Assembly (NCBI GenBank): GCA_000696115.1
Contig: JJOH01000012.1
Span: 1 to 64,000 of the forward strand
DNA from: Streptomyces olindensis
GTDB taxonomy: Bacteria > Actinomycetota > Actinomycetes > Streptomycetales > Streptomycetaceae
Length of the DNA stretch: 64,000 bases
Direction of reading: 5' to 3'
The notes under the pieces were generated by a model. The model was not told the origin of the DNA and made no database searches. It saw only the letters and a list, made by a program, of their open reading frames with translations. Of the stretch, positions 37,371-44,954 are shown piece after piece (position 1 is the first letter of the stretch; each line of letters begins with the position of its first letter). Made by a program: the position numbers and the translations under genes.

Positions 37371-37406
37371 GACTGTGGCCCGCCGGGGATCCGGCGGGCC
37401 ACAGTC
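37371..37406 (-). terminator. Terminator hairpin of the glu operon
   Basis: A perfect 16-bp stem, 37371-37386 with 37391-37406, closes a 4-nt loop 18 nt past the gluD stop. No T-run follows. Confidence 0.8.
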
Positions 37407-37424
37407 ATAGCGGTTGTCGAGCCG

Positions 37425-38333
37425 TCAGATCGTGCCGCCGGCTCCGGTGCCGTAGGTGCCGCCCACCTCGGCCGCGTTCACGTCGTCGACCTTGTCGGCG
37501 CCGACGACGGCCCCCGTGCTCCGCTTGCTGCGGCGCAACCTGCCCTCCAGCCAGGAGGCGAAGGAGGTGAGGATGAAGTTCAGCACGATGAAGATCACCG
37601 CCACCACGATGAAGCTGGGGATGACGTTCGCGTAGTTGGCGGCGAGAGTGCTTCGCGTGTTGAGGAGCTCGGTGAACCCGAGCATCACGCCGCCCAGCGC
37701 GGTGTCCTTCACGATGACGACCAGCTGGCTGACGATGGCCGGCAGCATGGCGGTGACGGCCTGCGGCAGCAGGATGCTGGTCATCGTCTGGCTCTTGCGA
37801 AGGCCGATCGCCATCGCCGCCTCCGACTGCCCCTTGGGCAGGGAGAGGATGCCCGCGCGGACGACCTCGGCGAGGACCGACGCGTTGTAGAGCACCAGAC
37901 CGGTGACGACCGCGTACAAGGGTCGCTCATCGCTGGGGATGCCCGTGGAGCGGACGTAGAACTCGTTGGCGAACAGCATCAGCAGCAGCACCGGGATGGC
38001 CCGGAAGAACTCGACCACCGCGCCGGCCGGGATGCGCACCCAGCGGTGGTCGGACATGCGCGCGATGCCGAGGACGGCGCCCAGCGGGAGGGCGATGACC
38101 ATGGAGAGCGCCGCGGCCTTGAGCGTGTCGGCCAGGCCCGGAAGCAAGTAGGTCGTCCAGGCCTCTGATGTGGTGAACGGCTTCCACAGGGACCACTCCA
38201 GCTGGTTCTTGTCGTCCAGCGTCTGCCAGACCCACCACAGGAGCAGGGCGAGCAGGACGAAGAAGACCACGGAGAACAGCAGGTTGCGCCGCTTGGCCTT
38301 CGGGCCGGGGGCGTCGTAAAGAACGGACGTCAT
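37425..38333 (-). CDS. gluD: Glutamate ABC transporter permease GluD
   Basis: The 302-residue HisM/GlnP-type permease has five to six membrane helices and the EAA loop EVVRAGILSLPKGQSEAAMA with conserved glycine, which docks onto the ATPase. A charged C-terminal tail of 45 residues (rich in Arg, then Gly/Asp) extends beyond the last helix. Its start overlaps the gluC stop in ATGA, so the two permeases are coupled. In S. coelicolor the matching gene order is gluABCD. Confidence 0.88.
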   Translation of the reverse strand: MTSVLYDAPGPKAKRRNLLFSVVFFVLLALLLWWVWQTLDDKNQLEWSLWKPFTTSEAWTTYLLPGLADTLKAAALSMVIALPLGAVLGIARMSDHRWVRIPAGAVVEFFRAIPVLLLMLFANEFYVRSTGIPSDERPLYAVVTGLVLYNASVLAEVVRAGILSLPKGQSEAAMAIGLRKSQTMTSILLPQAVTAMLPAIVSQLVVIVKDTALGGVMLGFTELLNTRSTLAANYANVIPSFIVVAVIFIVLNFILTSFASWLEGRLRRSKRSTGAVVGADKVDDVNAAEVGGTYGTGAGGTI

Positions 38334-39007
38334 CGCTTCACCGCCAGTCGCTTGCTCAGCCAGCCGAGGAACAGGCCGGTGGGCAGAGTCAGTACCACGA
38401 ACCCGAAGGCGAAGACCGCGCCGATGAGCAGCGTCTGTGCCTCGTTCTCGATCATTTCCTTCATCAGGAGGGCGGCCTCCGCCACGCCGATGGTGGCCGC
38501 CACGGTGGTGTTCTTGGTCAGTGCGATCAGCACGTTGGCCAGCGGCCCGATGACGGAGCGGAACGCCTGCGGCAGTACCACGAGCCGCAACACCTGGCTG
38601 AAGCTGAGTCCGATGGCCCGTGCTGCCTCCGCTTGACCGACGGGCACGGTGTTGATGCCGGAGCGGATGGCCTCGCAGACGAAGGCAGCCGTGTAGGCGA
38701 CGAGACCGAGGACGGCCAGTCGGAAGTACTTCAGCTTGAAGTCATCGGGTGCGCCCATGGTCACGCCGAAGATGTCGGCGAGGCCGAGCGAGGTGAACAC
38801 GATGATGACGGTCAGGGGGATGTTCCGGACGATGTTCACGTAGGCAGTGCCGAAACCGCGCATCAGCGGGACGGGGCTGACCCGCATGGCCGCCAGGAGG
38901 GTGCCCCAGATCAGGGAACCAATGGCCGAGAAGACGGTGAGCTGCACTGTGACCCAGAAAGCGCCCAGCAGGGACGGGTCGTCATAGTCTGAAAGAAAGT
39001 CGAACAC
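38330..39007 (-). CDS. gluC: Glutamate ABC transporter permease GluC
   Basis: The 225-residue permease has the EAA loop in CEAIRSGINTVPVGQAEAAR and about five helices, starting FWVTVQLTVFSAIGSLIWG. It pairs with GluD to form the membrane channel of a polar amino acid importer. The gene starts with GTG and is separated from gluB by a 128-bp gap containing a strong hairpin. Confidence 0.88.
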   Translation of the reverse strand: MFDFLSDYDDPSLLGAFWVTVQLTVFSAIGSLIWGTLLAAMRVSPVPLMRGFGTAYVNIVRNIPLTVIIVFTSLGLADIFGVTMGAPDDFKLKYFRLAVLGLVAYTAAFVCEAIRSGINTVPVGQAEAARAIGLSFSQVLRLVVLPQAFRSVIGPLANVLIALTKNTTVAATIGVAEAALLMKEMIENEAQTLLIGAVFAFGFVVLTLPTGLFLGWLSKRLAVKR

Positions 39008-39088
39008 GATCTCCCGCGCTTCCGGGTGTGTGGCGTAGGTGGCGGACGTGGCGCGCCCCCGTCAGAGAAGTGATGGCGGCGCGCCTGC

Positions 39089-39115
39089 GGATCCCCGCAT
39101 CGGGTGCGGGGATCC
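39089..39115 (-). terminator. Intercistronic hairpin between gluB and gluC
   Basis: GGATCCCCGCA (39089-39099) and TGCGGGGATCC (39105-39115) form a perfect 11-bp stem with a 5-nt loop, between gluB and gluC in the same operon. Such hairpins usually protect the binding-protein message and reduce transcription into the permease genes. Confidence 0.75.
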
Positions 39116-39135
39116 TGCGTCGGCGGAGTCCCGCG

Positions 39136-39981
39136 TTACTGGACGATCTGGCCGATCTTCGGGGCGGGCTCGTTCTTGTAGTTCGCCGGGCCGAAGTTCT
39201 CCTTGACGGCCTTGTCCCAGGAACCGTCGCTGACCATCTTCTCCAGGGCCTTGTTGATCTTGTCGAGGGTCGCGCTGTCGCCCTTCTTGACGCCGATGCC
39301 GTAGTTCTCGTTGCTCAGCTTCAGGCCGGCCAGCTTGAACTGACCCTTGTACTGGTCCTGCGCGGCGTAGCCGGCGAGGATCGAGTCGTCGGTGGTCAGC
39401 GCGTCCACGGCACCGCTCTGCAGAGCGGAGAGGCACTCCGAGTAGCCACCCCGCTCGCTCAGCTGAGCCTTCGGCGCGAAGTCGTTCTTGACGTTCTGAG
39501 CCGAGGTGGACCCGGTGACCGAGCACAGCTTCTTGTCGTTCAGGTCCGTGGCCTTGGTGATGTCCGAGTCCTTCTTCACCAGCAGGTCCTGGTGGGCCAG
39601 CAGGTACGGACCGGCGAAGTCGACCTTCTGCTTGCGCTCGTCGGTGATCGAGTAGGTGGCCGCGATCATCTTCACGTCGCCGCGGGACAGCGCGTTCTCG
39701 CGGTCGGCGCTCTTGGTCTCGACCCACTCGATCTGGTTGGGCTCATAGCCCAGTTCCTTGGCAACGTACGTCGCCACGTCCACGTCGAAGCCGGAGAAGG
39801 AACCGTCGGGCTCCTTCAGGCCCAGACCGGGCTGGTCGTACTTGATGCCGATCTTGATCTTGTCGCCGCCGCCGGAGCCGGAGCCGTTCGAGTCGCCGCC
39901 GTCGTCGCCTCCACAGGCAGTGGCGGTCAGAGCGAGGACGAGAGCGGTGGCGGCCGCAGCGGAGACCTTGCGGAGCTTCAT
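39136..39981 (-). CDS. gluB: Glutamate-binding lipoprotein GluB
   Basis: The 281-residue protein has a lipoprotein signal (MKLRKVSAAAATALVLALTA followed by TACGG, with the cysteine as lipid anchor near residue 23), a Ser/Gly-rich linker and a type-3 solute-binding domain: KIGIKYDQPGLGLKEPDGSF, SGFDVDVATYVAKELGY and ITDERKQKVDFAGPYLLAHQ. It delivers glutamate to GluCD. The ATG is preceded by AAAGGA; an in-frame ATG three codons earlier is less likely. gluA lies 73 bp upstream on the same strand. Confidence 0.9.
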   Translation of the reverse strand: MKLRKVSAAAATALVLALTATACGGDDGGDSNGSGSGGGDKIKIGIKYDQPGLGLKEPDGSFSGFDVDVATYVAKELGYEPNQIEWVETKSADRENALSRGDVKMIAATYSITDERKQKVDFAGPYLLAHQDLLVKKDSDITKATDLNDKKLCSVTGSTSAQNVKNDFAPKAQLSERGGYSECLSALQSGAVDALTTDDSILAGYAAQDQYKGQFKLAGLKLSNENYGIGVKKGDSATLDKINKALEKMVSDGSWDKAVKENFGPANYKNEPAPKIGQIVQ

Positions 39982-40054
39982 TGGGAACATCCTTTGCCGT
40001 GAAGAGAAACCGTCGTTGCGGGTGACGCGTATCGTCGCGGGCGCGACGCGCGCC

Positions 40055-40831
40055 TCAGTGATGCAGGATCTTCGAAAGGAAGTCCTTGGCACGGTCGCTG
40101 CGCGGATTGCTGAAGAACTGGTCGGGCGCAGCCTCCTCGACGATCCGGCCGTCTGCCATGAACACCACGCGGTTTGCGGCCGATCGTGCGAAACCCATCT
40201 CATGGGTGACGACGATCATCGTCATACCGTCGCGGGCGAGCTGCTGCATGACCTCAAGCACCTCGTTGATCATCTCGGGGTCGAGCGCGGAGGTGGGCTC
40301 GTCGAAGAGCATCACCTTCGGCTCCATGGCCAGCGCTCGCGCGATCGCCACGCGCTGCTGCTGGCCGCCGGAGAGCTGTGCCGGGTACTTCTCGGCCTGC
40401 GCACCCACGCCGACCCGGTCGAGCAGGGCCCGGGCCCGCTCCTCGGCCGCCTTCTTGTCCTTCTTGCGGACCTTGATCTGGCCGAGCATCACGTTCTCGA
40501 GCACGGTCTTGTGCGCGAAGAGGTTGAAGGACTGGAAGACCATCCCGACGTCGGCCCGCAGCCGGGCCAGCTCCTTGCCCTCGGCGGGCAGCGGCTTGCC
40601 GTCGATCGTGATCGAGCCGGAGTCGATCGTCTCCAGGCGGTTGATGGTGCGGCACAGGGTGGACTTGCCGGACCCGGAGGGTCCGATGACCACGACGACT
40701 TCACCGCGCGCGATCGTCAGGTCGATGTCCTGGAGTACGTGCAACGCGCCGAAGTGCTTGTTGACGCTCTTCAGGACGACCAGTTCGCCGGTCGCGGCCA
40801 CATCTTCCTTGGCCACCGATACTTCGGTCAT
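40055..40831 (-). CDS. gluA: Glutamate ABC transporter ATP-binding protein GluA
   Basis: The 258-residue ATPase shows Walker [10 protein letters not shown] (residues 50-58), the Q-loop in [10 protein letters not shown], the signature LSGGQQQR and Walker [10 protein letters not shown] with the H-switch in [10 protein letters not shown]. It matches the HisP/GlnQ subgroup of polar amino acid importers. GGAGG lies upstream of the ATG. It is the first gene of gluABCD, and its promoter region faces gluR. Confidence 0.92.
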   Translation of the reverse strand: MTEVSVAKEDVAATGELVVLKSVNKHFGALHVLQDIDLTIARGEVVVVIGPSGSGKSTLCRTINRLETIDSGSITIDGKPLPAEGKELARLRADVGMVFQSFNLFAHKTVLENVMLGQIKVRKKDKKAAEERARALLDRVGVGAQAEKYPAQLSGGQQQRVAIARALAMEPKVMLFDEPTSALDPEMINEVLEVMQQLARDGMTMIVVTHEMGFARSAANRVVFMADGRIVEEAAPDQFFSNPRSDRAKDFLSKILHH

Positions 40832-40865
40832 CGCTCTCAGGCTCCGTCCTCCTCGGTTTCGGAGG

Positions 40866-40895
40866 ACAGTAGTAACCCTCTACGACCTGCGTCAT
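40866..40895 (-). promoter_or_regulatory. Candidate gluA promoter
   Basis: On the minus strand ATGACG (40895-40890), an 18-nt spacer and TACTGT (40871-40866). The -10 fits TAnnnT. The inverted repeats at 40925-40969 lie 30-75 bp further upstream. Confidence 0.5.
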
Positions 40896-40924
40896 TACAT
40901 CTGAGGGGAATCTGAGCATCACGA

Positions 40925-40969
40925 TCCGATAGCAATCGGACACGTGTCGTAGCACTTGCGAGCAGTGCT
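40925..40969. promoter_or_regulatory. Inverted repeats in the gluA-gluR intergenic region
   Basis: TCCGAT-AGCA-ATCGGA at 40925-40940 and AGCACT-N7-AGTGCT at 40951-40969 are perfect inverted repeats, with CACGTG between them at 40941-40946. They are candidate operators for GluR, known in S. coelicolor to act on the glu operon; I do not recall its exact binding sequence. Confidence 0.5.
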
Positions 40970-41120
40970 CATATCGGCCGGGTAACGGAAGGGCTCCGCA
41001 ACCGGAACCCTCTTGACGCCGTCCTCATCCATCAGCGTGACTGCACAAGGTGCACGCGCGCGTGCACGCGTTTTTTGTACACATCTAGATCGTACGGCCA
41101 GTGAACCGAAGGGGGCCCGG

Positions 41121-41807
41121 ATGAGACTGCTGCTCGTCGAGGACGACAACCACGTCGCCGCCGCCCTGTCGGCGGTCCTGGCGCGGCACGGGTTCGACGT
41201 CACGCACGCGCGCAGCGGTGAGGAGGCCCTCCAGGCCCTCGTCCCCGAGGTCGACGGCTTCGGCGTCGTCCTGCTCGACCTGGGCCTGCCCGACCAGGAC
41301 GGATACGAAGTCTGCGGCAAGATCCGCAAGCGCACCAGCACACCCGTGATCATGGTGACGGCCCGTTCCGACGTGCGCTCCCGCATCCATGGCCTCAACC
41401 TGGGCGCCGACGACTACGTCGTGAAGCCGTACGACACCGGTGAGCTGCTCGCCCGTATCCACGCGGTCAGCCGGCGCACCTCCCACGAGGACACCTCCAG
41501 CGGCATAGAGACCGAACTGCGTCTCGGCCCCGTGCACATCGAGCTGCCCACGCGCCGGGTCAGCGTGGACGGGTCGGTGATCCAGCTGACCCGCAAGGAG
41601 TTCGACCTGCTGGCGCTGCTCGCCCAGCGGCCCGGGGTGGTCTTCCGCCGGGAGCAGATCATCAGCGAGGTGTGGCGGACCAGCTGGGAGGGGACCGGGC
41701 GCACTCTCGAGGTGCATGTCGCGTCCCTGCGCGCCAAGCTGCGCATGCCCGCCCTCATCGAGACCGTACGCGGAGTCGGCTACCGGCTCGTCGCGCCTGC
41801 CGCGTAG
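41121..41807 (+). CDS. gluR: OmpR-family response regulator GluR
   Basis: The 228-residue protein has a receiver domain (LLLVEDDNHVAAALSAVL, phospho-acceptor D53 in LLDLGLPDQDG, lysine in YVVKPYDTGEL) and a C-terminal winged helix (TRKEFDLLALLAQRPGVVFR, then TLEVHVASLRAKLR). In S. coelicolor GluR-GluK senses extracellular glutamate and activates gluABCD. The ATG at 41121 has GAAGGGGG 5 nt upstream; the open frame reaches further back without conserved sequence. gluK follows after 9 bp. Confidence 0.88.
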   Translation: MRLLLVEDDNHVAAALSAVLARHGFDVTHARSGEEALQALVPEVDGFGVVLLDLGLPDQDGYEVCGKIRKRTSTPVIMVTARSDVRSRIHGLNLGADDYVVKPYDTGELLARIHAVSRRTSHEDTSSGIETELRLGPVHIELPTRRVSVDGSVIQLTRKEFDLLALLAQRPGVVFRREQIISEVWRTSWEGTGRTLEVHVASLRAKLRMPALIETVRGVGYRLVAPAA

Positions 41808-41816
41808 CGGGGCCGG

Positions 41817-43223
41817 GTGCGCACTCGTCTGCTCCCGCTGCTGATCGTCCTGATGGCGGCCGTGCTGCTCGCGCTCGGCGTGCCGCTCGCCGTCAGCCTG
41901 GCCGGCGCCCAGCAGCAGAAGGTCGTCGTGGACCGCATCGACGACACCGCGCGGTTCGCGGCCCTCGCCCAGTTCGTCACCGACTCGCCCGACGGGACCG
42001 CCGGAGCGTTCGAGAACGAGCGCCTGGCGACGCTCAGCAGCGAACTCGACAGCTACCACGAGGTCTACCGCATCCGGGCCGGTGTCTTCTACCGCAGCGG
42101 CAGGGCCATGGCCCACGCCCCGGCCAGGTGGTCCCTGCCGGAGGAGGGCGAGGTGCGCGAGGCCTTCGACGAGGCGCTGCTCAGCCGCCGCAGCCACGAC
42201 CCGCGGCAGGTGTGGCCCTGGCAGCGCCGCAACCTCGTGGTCGCCTCGCCGGTCATCCGGGACGGGGACGTCGTCGCGGTCGTCGTCACCGACTCGCCCA
42301 CCGGGCAGATGCGCTCGCGCACGCTGCACGGCTGGCTGGTCATCGGCGCGGGCGAGTCCGCCGCGATGCTGCTGGCCGTCGGCGCCGCCCTGCGGCTGAC
42401 CGGCTGGGTGCTCAAGCCGGTGCGGGTCCTGGACGCCACCACCCACGACATCGCCACCGGGCGGCTGAAGTCCCGGGTCGCCGCCGCCGGCGGGCCACCG
42501 GAGCTCCGCCGCCTGGCCCGGTCGTTCAACGAGATGGCGGACAACGTCGAGGACGTGCTGGAGCAGCAGCGCGCCTTCGTCGCCGACGCCTCGCACCAGC
42601 TGCGCAATCCGCTCGCGGCGCTGCTGCTCCGTATCGAGCTGCTCTCCTTCGAACTGCCCGAGGGCAACAAGGAGATCGCCTCGGTCCAGGCCGAGGGCAA
42701 GCGCCTCGCGCAGGTCCTGGACGATCTGCTCGACCTGGCGCTGGCCGAGCACACCGAGGCCGACCTGAAGATCACCGACATCGGCGCGCTCGCCGCCGAA
42801 CGCGTCGCGGCCTGGGCCCCGACCGCCGAGGCCAAGGGCGTACGGCTGGTGGGCGACTGCCCGCCCACGACCGCGTGGGCCGACCCGGTCGCGCTCTCCA
42901 GCGCGCTGGACGCGGTCATCGACAACGCGGTGAAGTTCACGCCCGAGGACCAAACGGTCGAGGTGGGCGTCGCCTCCAACGGCAACACCTCCACCATCGT
43001 CGTCACCGACCACGGTCCCGGCCTCACCGACGAGGAACTGGCCCGCGTCGGCGACCGCTTCTGGCGCAGCGGCCGGCACCAGAACATCAAGGGCTCGGGC
43101 CTCGGACTGTCCATCTCCCGGGCGCTGCTCGCGGCCGGCGGCGGCTCGATCGCCTACGAGCGCAACGAGCCGCACGGACTCCGGGTGACCCTGCGGGTGC
43201 CCAGGTCGGGGCCTACGGCTTGA
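41817..43223 (+). CDS. gluK: Sensor histidine kinase GluK
   Basis: The 468-residue membrane kinase has two transmembrane helices (about residues 5-30 and 170-197) enclosing an extracellular sensor of 140 residues, a HAMP linker, a HisKA domain with H260 in ASHQLRNPLAAL, and an HATPase domain (VIDNAVKFTPED, DHGPGLTDEEL, GSGLGLSIS). It is the expected partner of GluR. The GTG start follows gluR by 9 bp. Its 3' end overlaps the convergent TAXI gene by 11 bp. Confidence 0.88.
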   Translation: MRTRLLPLLIVLMAAVLLALGVPLAVSLAGAQQQKVVVDRIDDTARFAALAQFVTDSPDGTAGAFENERLATLSSELDSYHEVYRIRAGVFYRSGRAMAHAPARWSLPEEGEVREAFDEALLSRRSHDPRQVWPWQRRNLVVASPVIRDGDVVAVVVTDSPTGQMRSRTLHGWLVIGAGESAAMLLAVGAALRLTGWVLKPVRVLDATTHDIATGRLKSRVAAAGGPPELRRLARSFNEMADNVEDVLEQQRAFVADASHQLRNPLAALLLRIELLSFELPEGNKEIASVQAEGKRLAQVLDDLLDLALAEHTEADLKITDIGALAAERVAAWAPTAEAKGVRLVGDCPPTTAWADPVALSSALDAVIDNAVKFTPEDQTVEVGVASNGNTSTIVVTDHGPGLTDEELARVGDRFWRSGRHQNIKGSGLGLSISRALLAAGGGSIAYERNEPHGLRVTLRVPRSGPTA

Positions 43224-44214
43224 CCGACTGGTAGTAGCGCTGGGCGCCGACGTGCAGTTGGAGCGGGTCGGTGTAGATCGCCGTGCGGACGTCGACCAGC
43301 TGGGCGGAGTGGACGGTCGCGCCGATGCCGTCCCGGCTGTCGATCACCGTGCGGGTCAGCCACTCGGTGAGCCGCGGATCCATGTCGTTGCGCGTGACCA
43401 GCAGGTTGGACACCGCCAGGGTGGGCACCGGATCGCCGCGCTGGATGGTGGGGTAGGCCGACTCGGGCATCTTGGTGGCGCGGTAGTACCGCGTGGCACC
43501 GCCCTGGTCGTGCAGCTTGGCCACGAGCCGGGCGTCGATCGGCACGAACCGGAAGGCCGACGCCGACTTCTTGGCCAGCCGGCTGAGTCCGTCCGTGGGC
43601 AGCCCGCCCGACCAGAAGAACGCGTCGAGGCCGTGCCCCAGCCGCTTCGGCCCGGTGTCGATGCCGTCCGACGACGGCTTGATGTCCTTCTCCGGGTCGA
43701 TCCCGGCCGCCTTGAGCACGCCGTTCGCGATCAGCCGCACACCGGAGTCGGGCAGCCCTATGGCCACCCGCTTGCCGCGCAGGTCGGCGACGGAGCGGAT
43801 GTCCGAGTCCGGCGGCACGACCAGCTGGACGTAGTCGTCGTACAGGCGCGCGACACCGCGCAGCCGGTCGGCGCCCGTGCTGTTGTCGAACTTGTACGTG
43901 GCGACCGCGTCGGCCGCGGCGATCGCGAAGTCGGCCTTGCCCGTCGCCACGTCCGCGACGTTCTCCTGCGAACCGGCACTGGTCAGCAGCCGCACCTTCA
44001 GATCGGGCATGTCCCTGTCGATCTCGGCGCGCAGGAGCTCGCCGTACTCGTGGTACACCCCCGCGCGCGTGCCGGTGCTGAACCTGATCGTCCCGGACGG
44101 CGGCTCCTCGGCCCAGGGGCGCAGCCACCACAGCAGCAGCCCGAGGACCACGAGGGAGGCGGCACCGCCCTGCAGGGCCCGGTGCCTGCCGATTCGGGGG
44201 AGCGTCCTGGACAT
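43213..44214 (-). CDS. TAXI-family substrate-binding protein
   Basis: The 333-residue protein has an N-terminal signal anchor (LVVLGLLLWWL near residue 22) and a TAXI/TRAP-type binding domain: TIRFSTGTRAGVYHEYGELL, DFAIAAADAVATYKF, VADLRGKRVAIGLPDSGVRL and DAFFWSGGLPTDGL. TAXI proteins usually deliver substrates to a TRAP membrane subunit, but none lies in the window, so this may act as a sensor input. Its gene ends inside the gluK 3' end, convergent. A link to glutamate sensing is an inference from position only. Confidence 0.8.
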   Translation of the reverse strand: MSRTLPRIGRHRALQGGAASLVVLGLLLWWLRPWAEEPPSGTIRFSTGTRAGVYHEYGELLRAEIDRDMPDLKVRLLTSAGSQENVADVATGKADFAIAAADAVATYKFDNSTGADRLRGVARLYDDYVQLVVPPDSDIRSVADLRGKRVAIGLPDSGVRLIANGVLKAAGIDPEKDIKPSSDGIDTGPKRLGHGLDAFFWSGGLPTDGLSRLAKKSASAFRFVPIDARLVAKLHDQGGATRYYRATKMPESAYPTIQRGDPVPTLAVSNLLVTRNDMDPRLTEWLTRTVIDSRDGIGATVHSAQLVDVRTAIYTDPLQLHVGAQRYYQSVKP

Positions 44215-44280
44215 GCGCGAGATCCTGCCAGCCCCGGGGCCGGTCTGACCAGGGCGGGTCCCCGCGGCCGGGCGGACCGG

Positions 44281-44303
44281 GTGTCAGTGGCGGCCACTAC
44301 AGT
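44281..44303 (+). promoter_or_regulatory. Candidate PafBC-type DNA damage promoter of the MazG-like gene
   Basis: GTGTCAGTGGC at 44281-44291, six nt, then TACAGT at 44298-44303. Ten of 11 upstream positions match TTGTCAGTGGC. The ATG follows 7 nt later, so the mRNA would be leaderless. Confidence 0.6.
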
Positions 44304-44310
44304 CGCCGTC

Positions 44311-44718
44311 ATGAGCTCCTCGCCCGCTGACCTGGTCCGTGAATTCCACCGCGCCTTCGGCCTGGACGCCCGCAGCACCCCGACGGAGATCTCCCCGGAA
44401 CTCGCCGCCCACCGCGGCGAACTCCTCGCGGAGGAGGCAGCGGAGGTCGCCGAGGTGTCGGTGACGGGCCCGCTGGACCGGCTCGCGCACGAGCTGGCGG
44501 ACCTCGTCTACGTCGCGTACGGCACCGCCCTCGTCCACGGCATCGACCTCGACGCGGTGCTGGCCGAGGTCCACCGCTCCAACATGACCAAGATCGGCCC
44601 CGACGGCTCCGTCTCCCGCCGTGCGGACGGCAAGGTCCTCAAGGGCGAGCACTACGAGGCACCGGATGTGCAGGGGGTGCTGCGGAAGCAGGGCTGGGCG
44701 CCGGGCGGGGGCGAGTGA
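44311..44718 (+). CDS. MazG-family nucleotide pyrophosphohydrolase
   Basis: The 135-residue all-alpha NTP-PPase has the metal-binding pattern ELLAEEAAEVAE followed by HELADLVYVAYG, with paired glutamates and an ExxD motif. Such enzymes hydrolyse non-canonical or excess (d)NTPs to monophosphates and act as housecleaning enzymes. SNMTKIGPDGSVSRRADGK in the C-terminal part is typical of the phage/actinobacterial subgroup. A DNA damage-type promoter directly ahead of it fits a protective role. It stands alone, with a minisatellite downstream. Confidence 0.82.
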   Translation: MSSSPADLVREFHRAFGLDARSTPTEISPELAAHRGELLAEEAAEVAEVSVTGPLDRLAHELADLVYVAYGTALVHGIDLDAVLAEVHRSNMTKIGPDGSVSRRADGKVLKGEHYEAPDVQGVLRKQGWAPGGGE

Positions 44719-44756
44719 CCTGAGCCGCCCCGGCGGACGACTCACCTGCACATCTG

Positions 44757-44950
44757 AAGACACCTGGATACTCGAGTGCACCTGGATACCCGAGTGCACC
44801 TGGATACAGGAGTGCACCTGGATACAGGAGTGCACCTGGATACCGGAGTCCACCCGGGCACCAGAGTCGCCCGGGCACCCGAGTCCACCTGGACACCCGC
44901 GTCCACCCGGACACCCGTCCCGCCCGGACACCCGTCGCGCCCGGCACCGC
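44757..44950. repeat. 18-bp minisatellite downstream of the MazG-like gene
   Basis: About eleven tandem units of AGTGCACCTGGATACAGG and variants, most conserved at the left and decaying to the right, with the GCACCTGGATAC core becoming CACCCGGACACC. The array fills the gap between the convergent MazG-like and antiporter stop codons. Confidence 0.85.
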
Positions 44951-44954
44951 TGCC

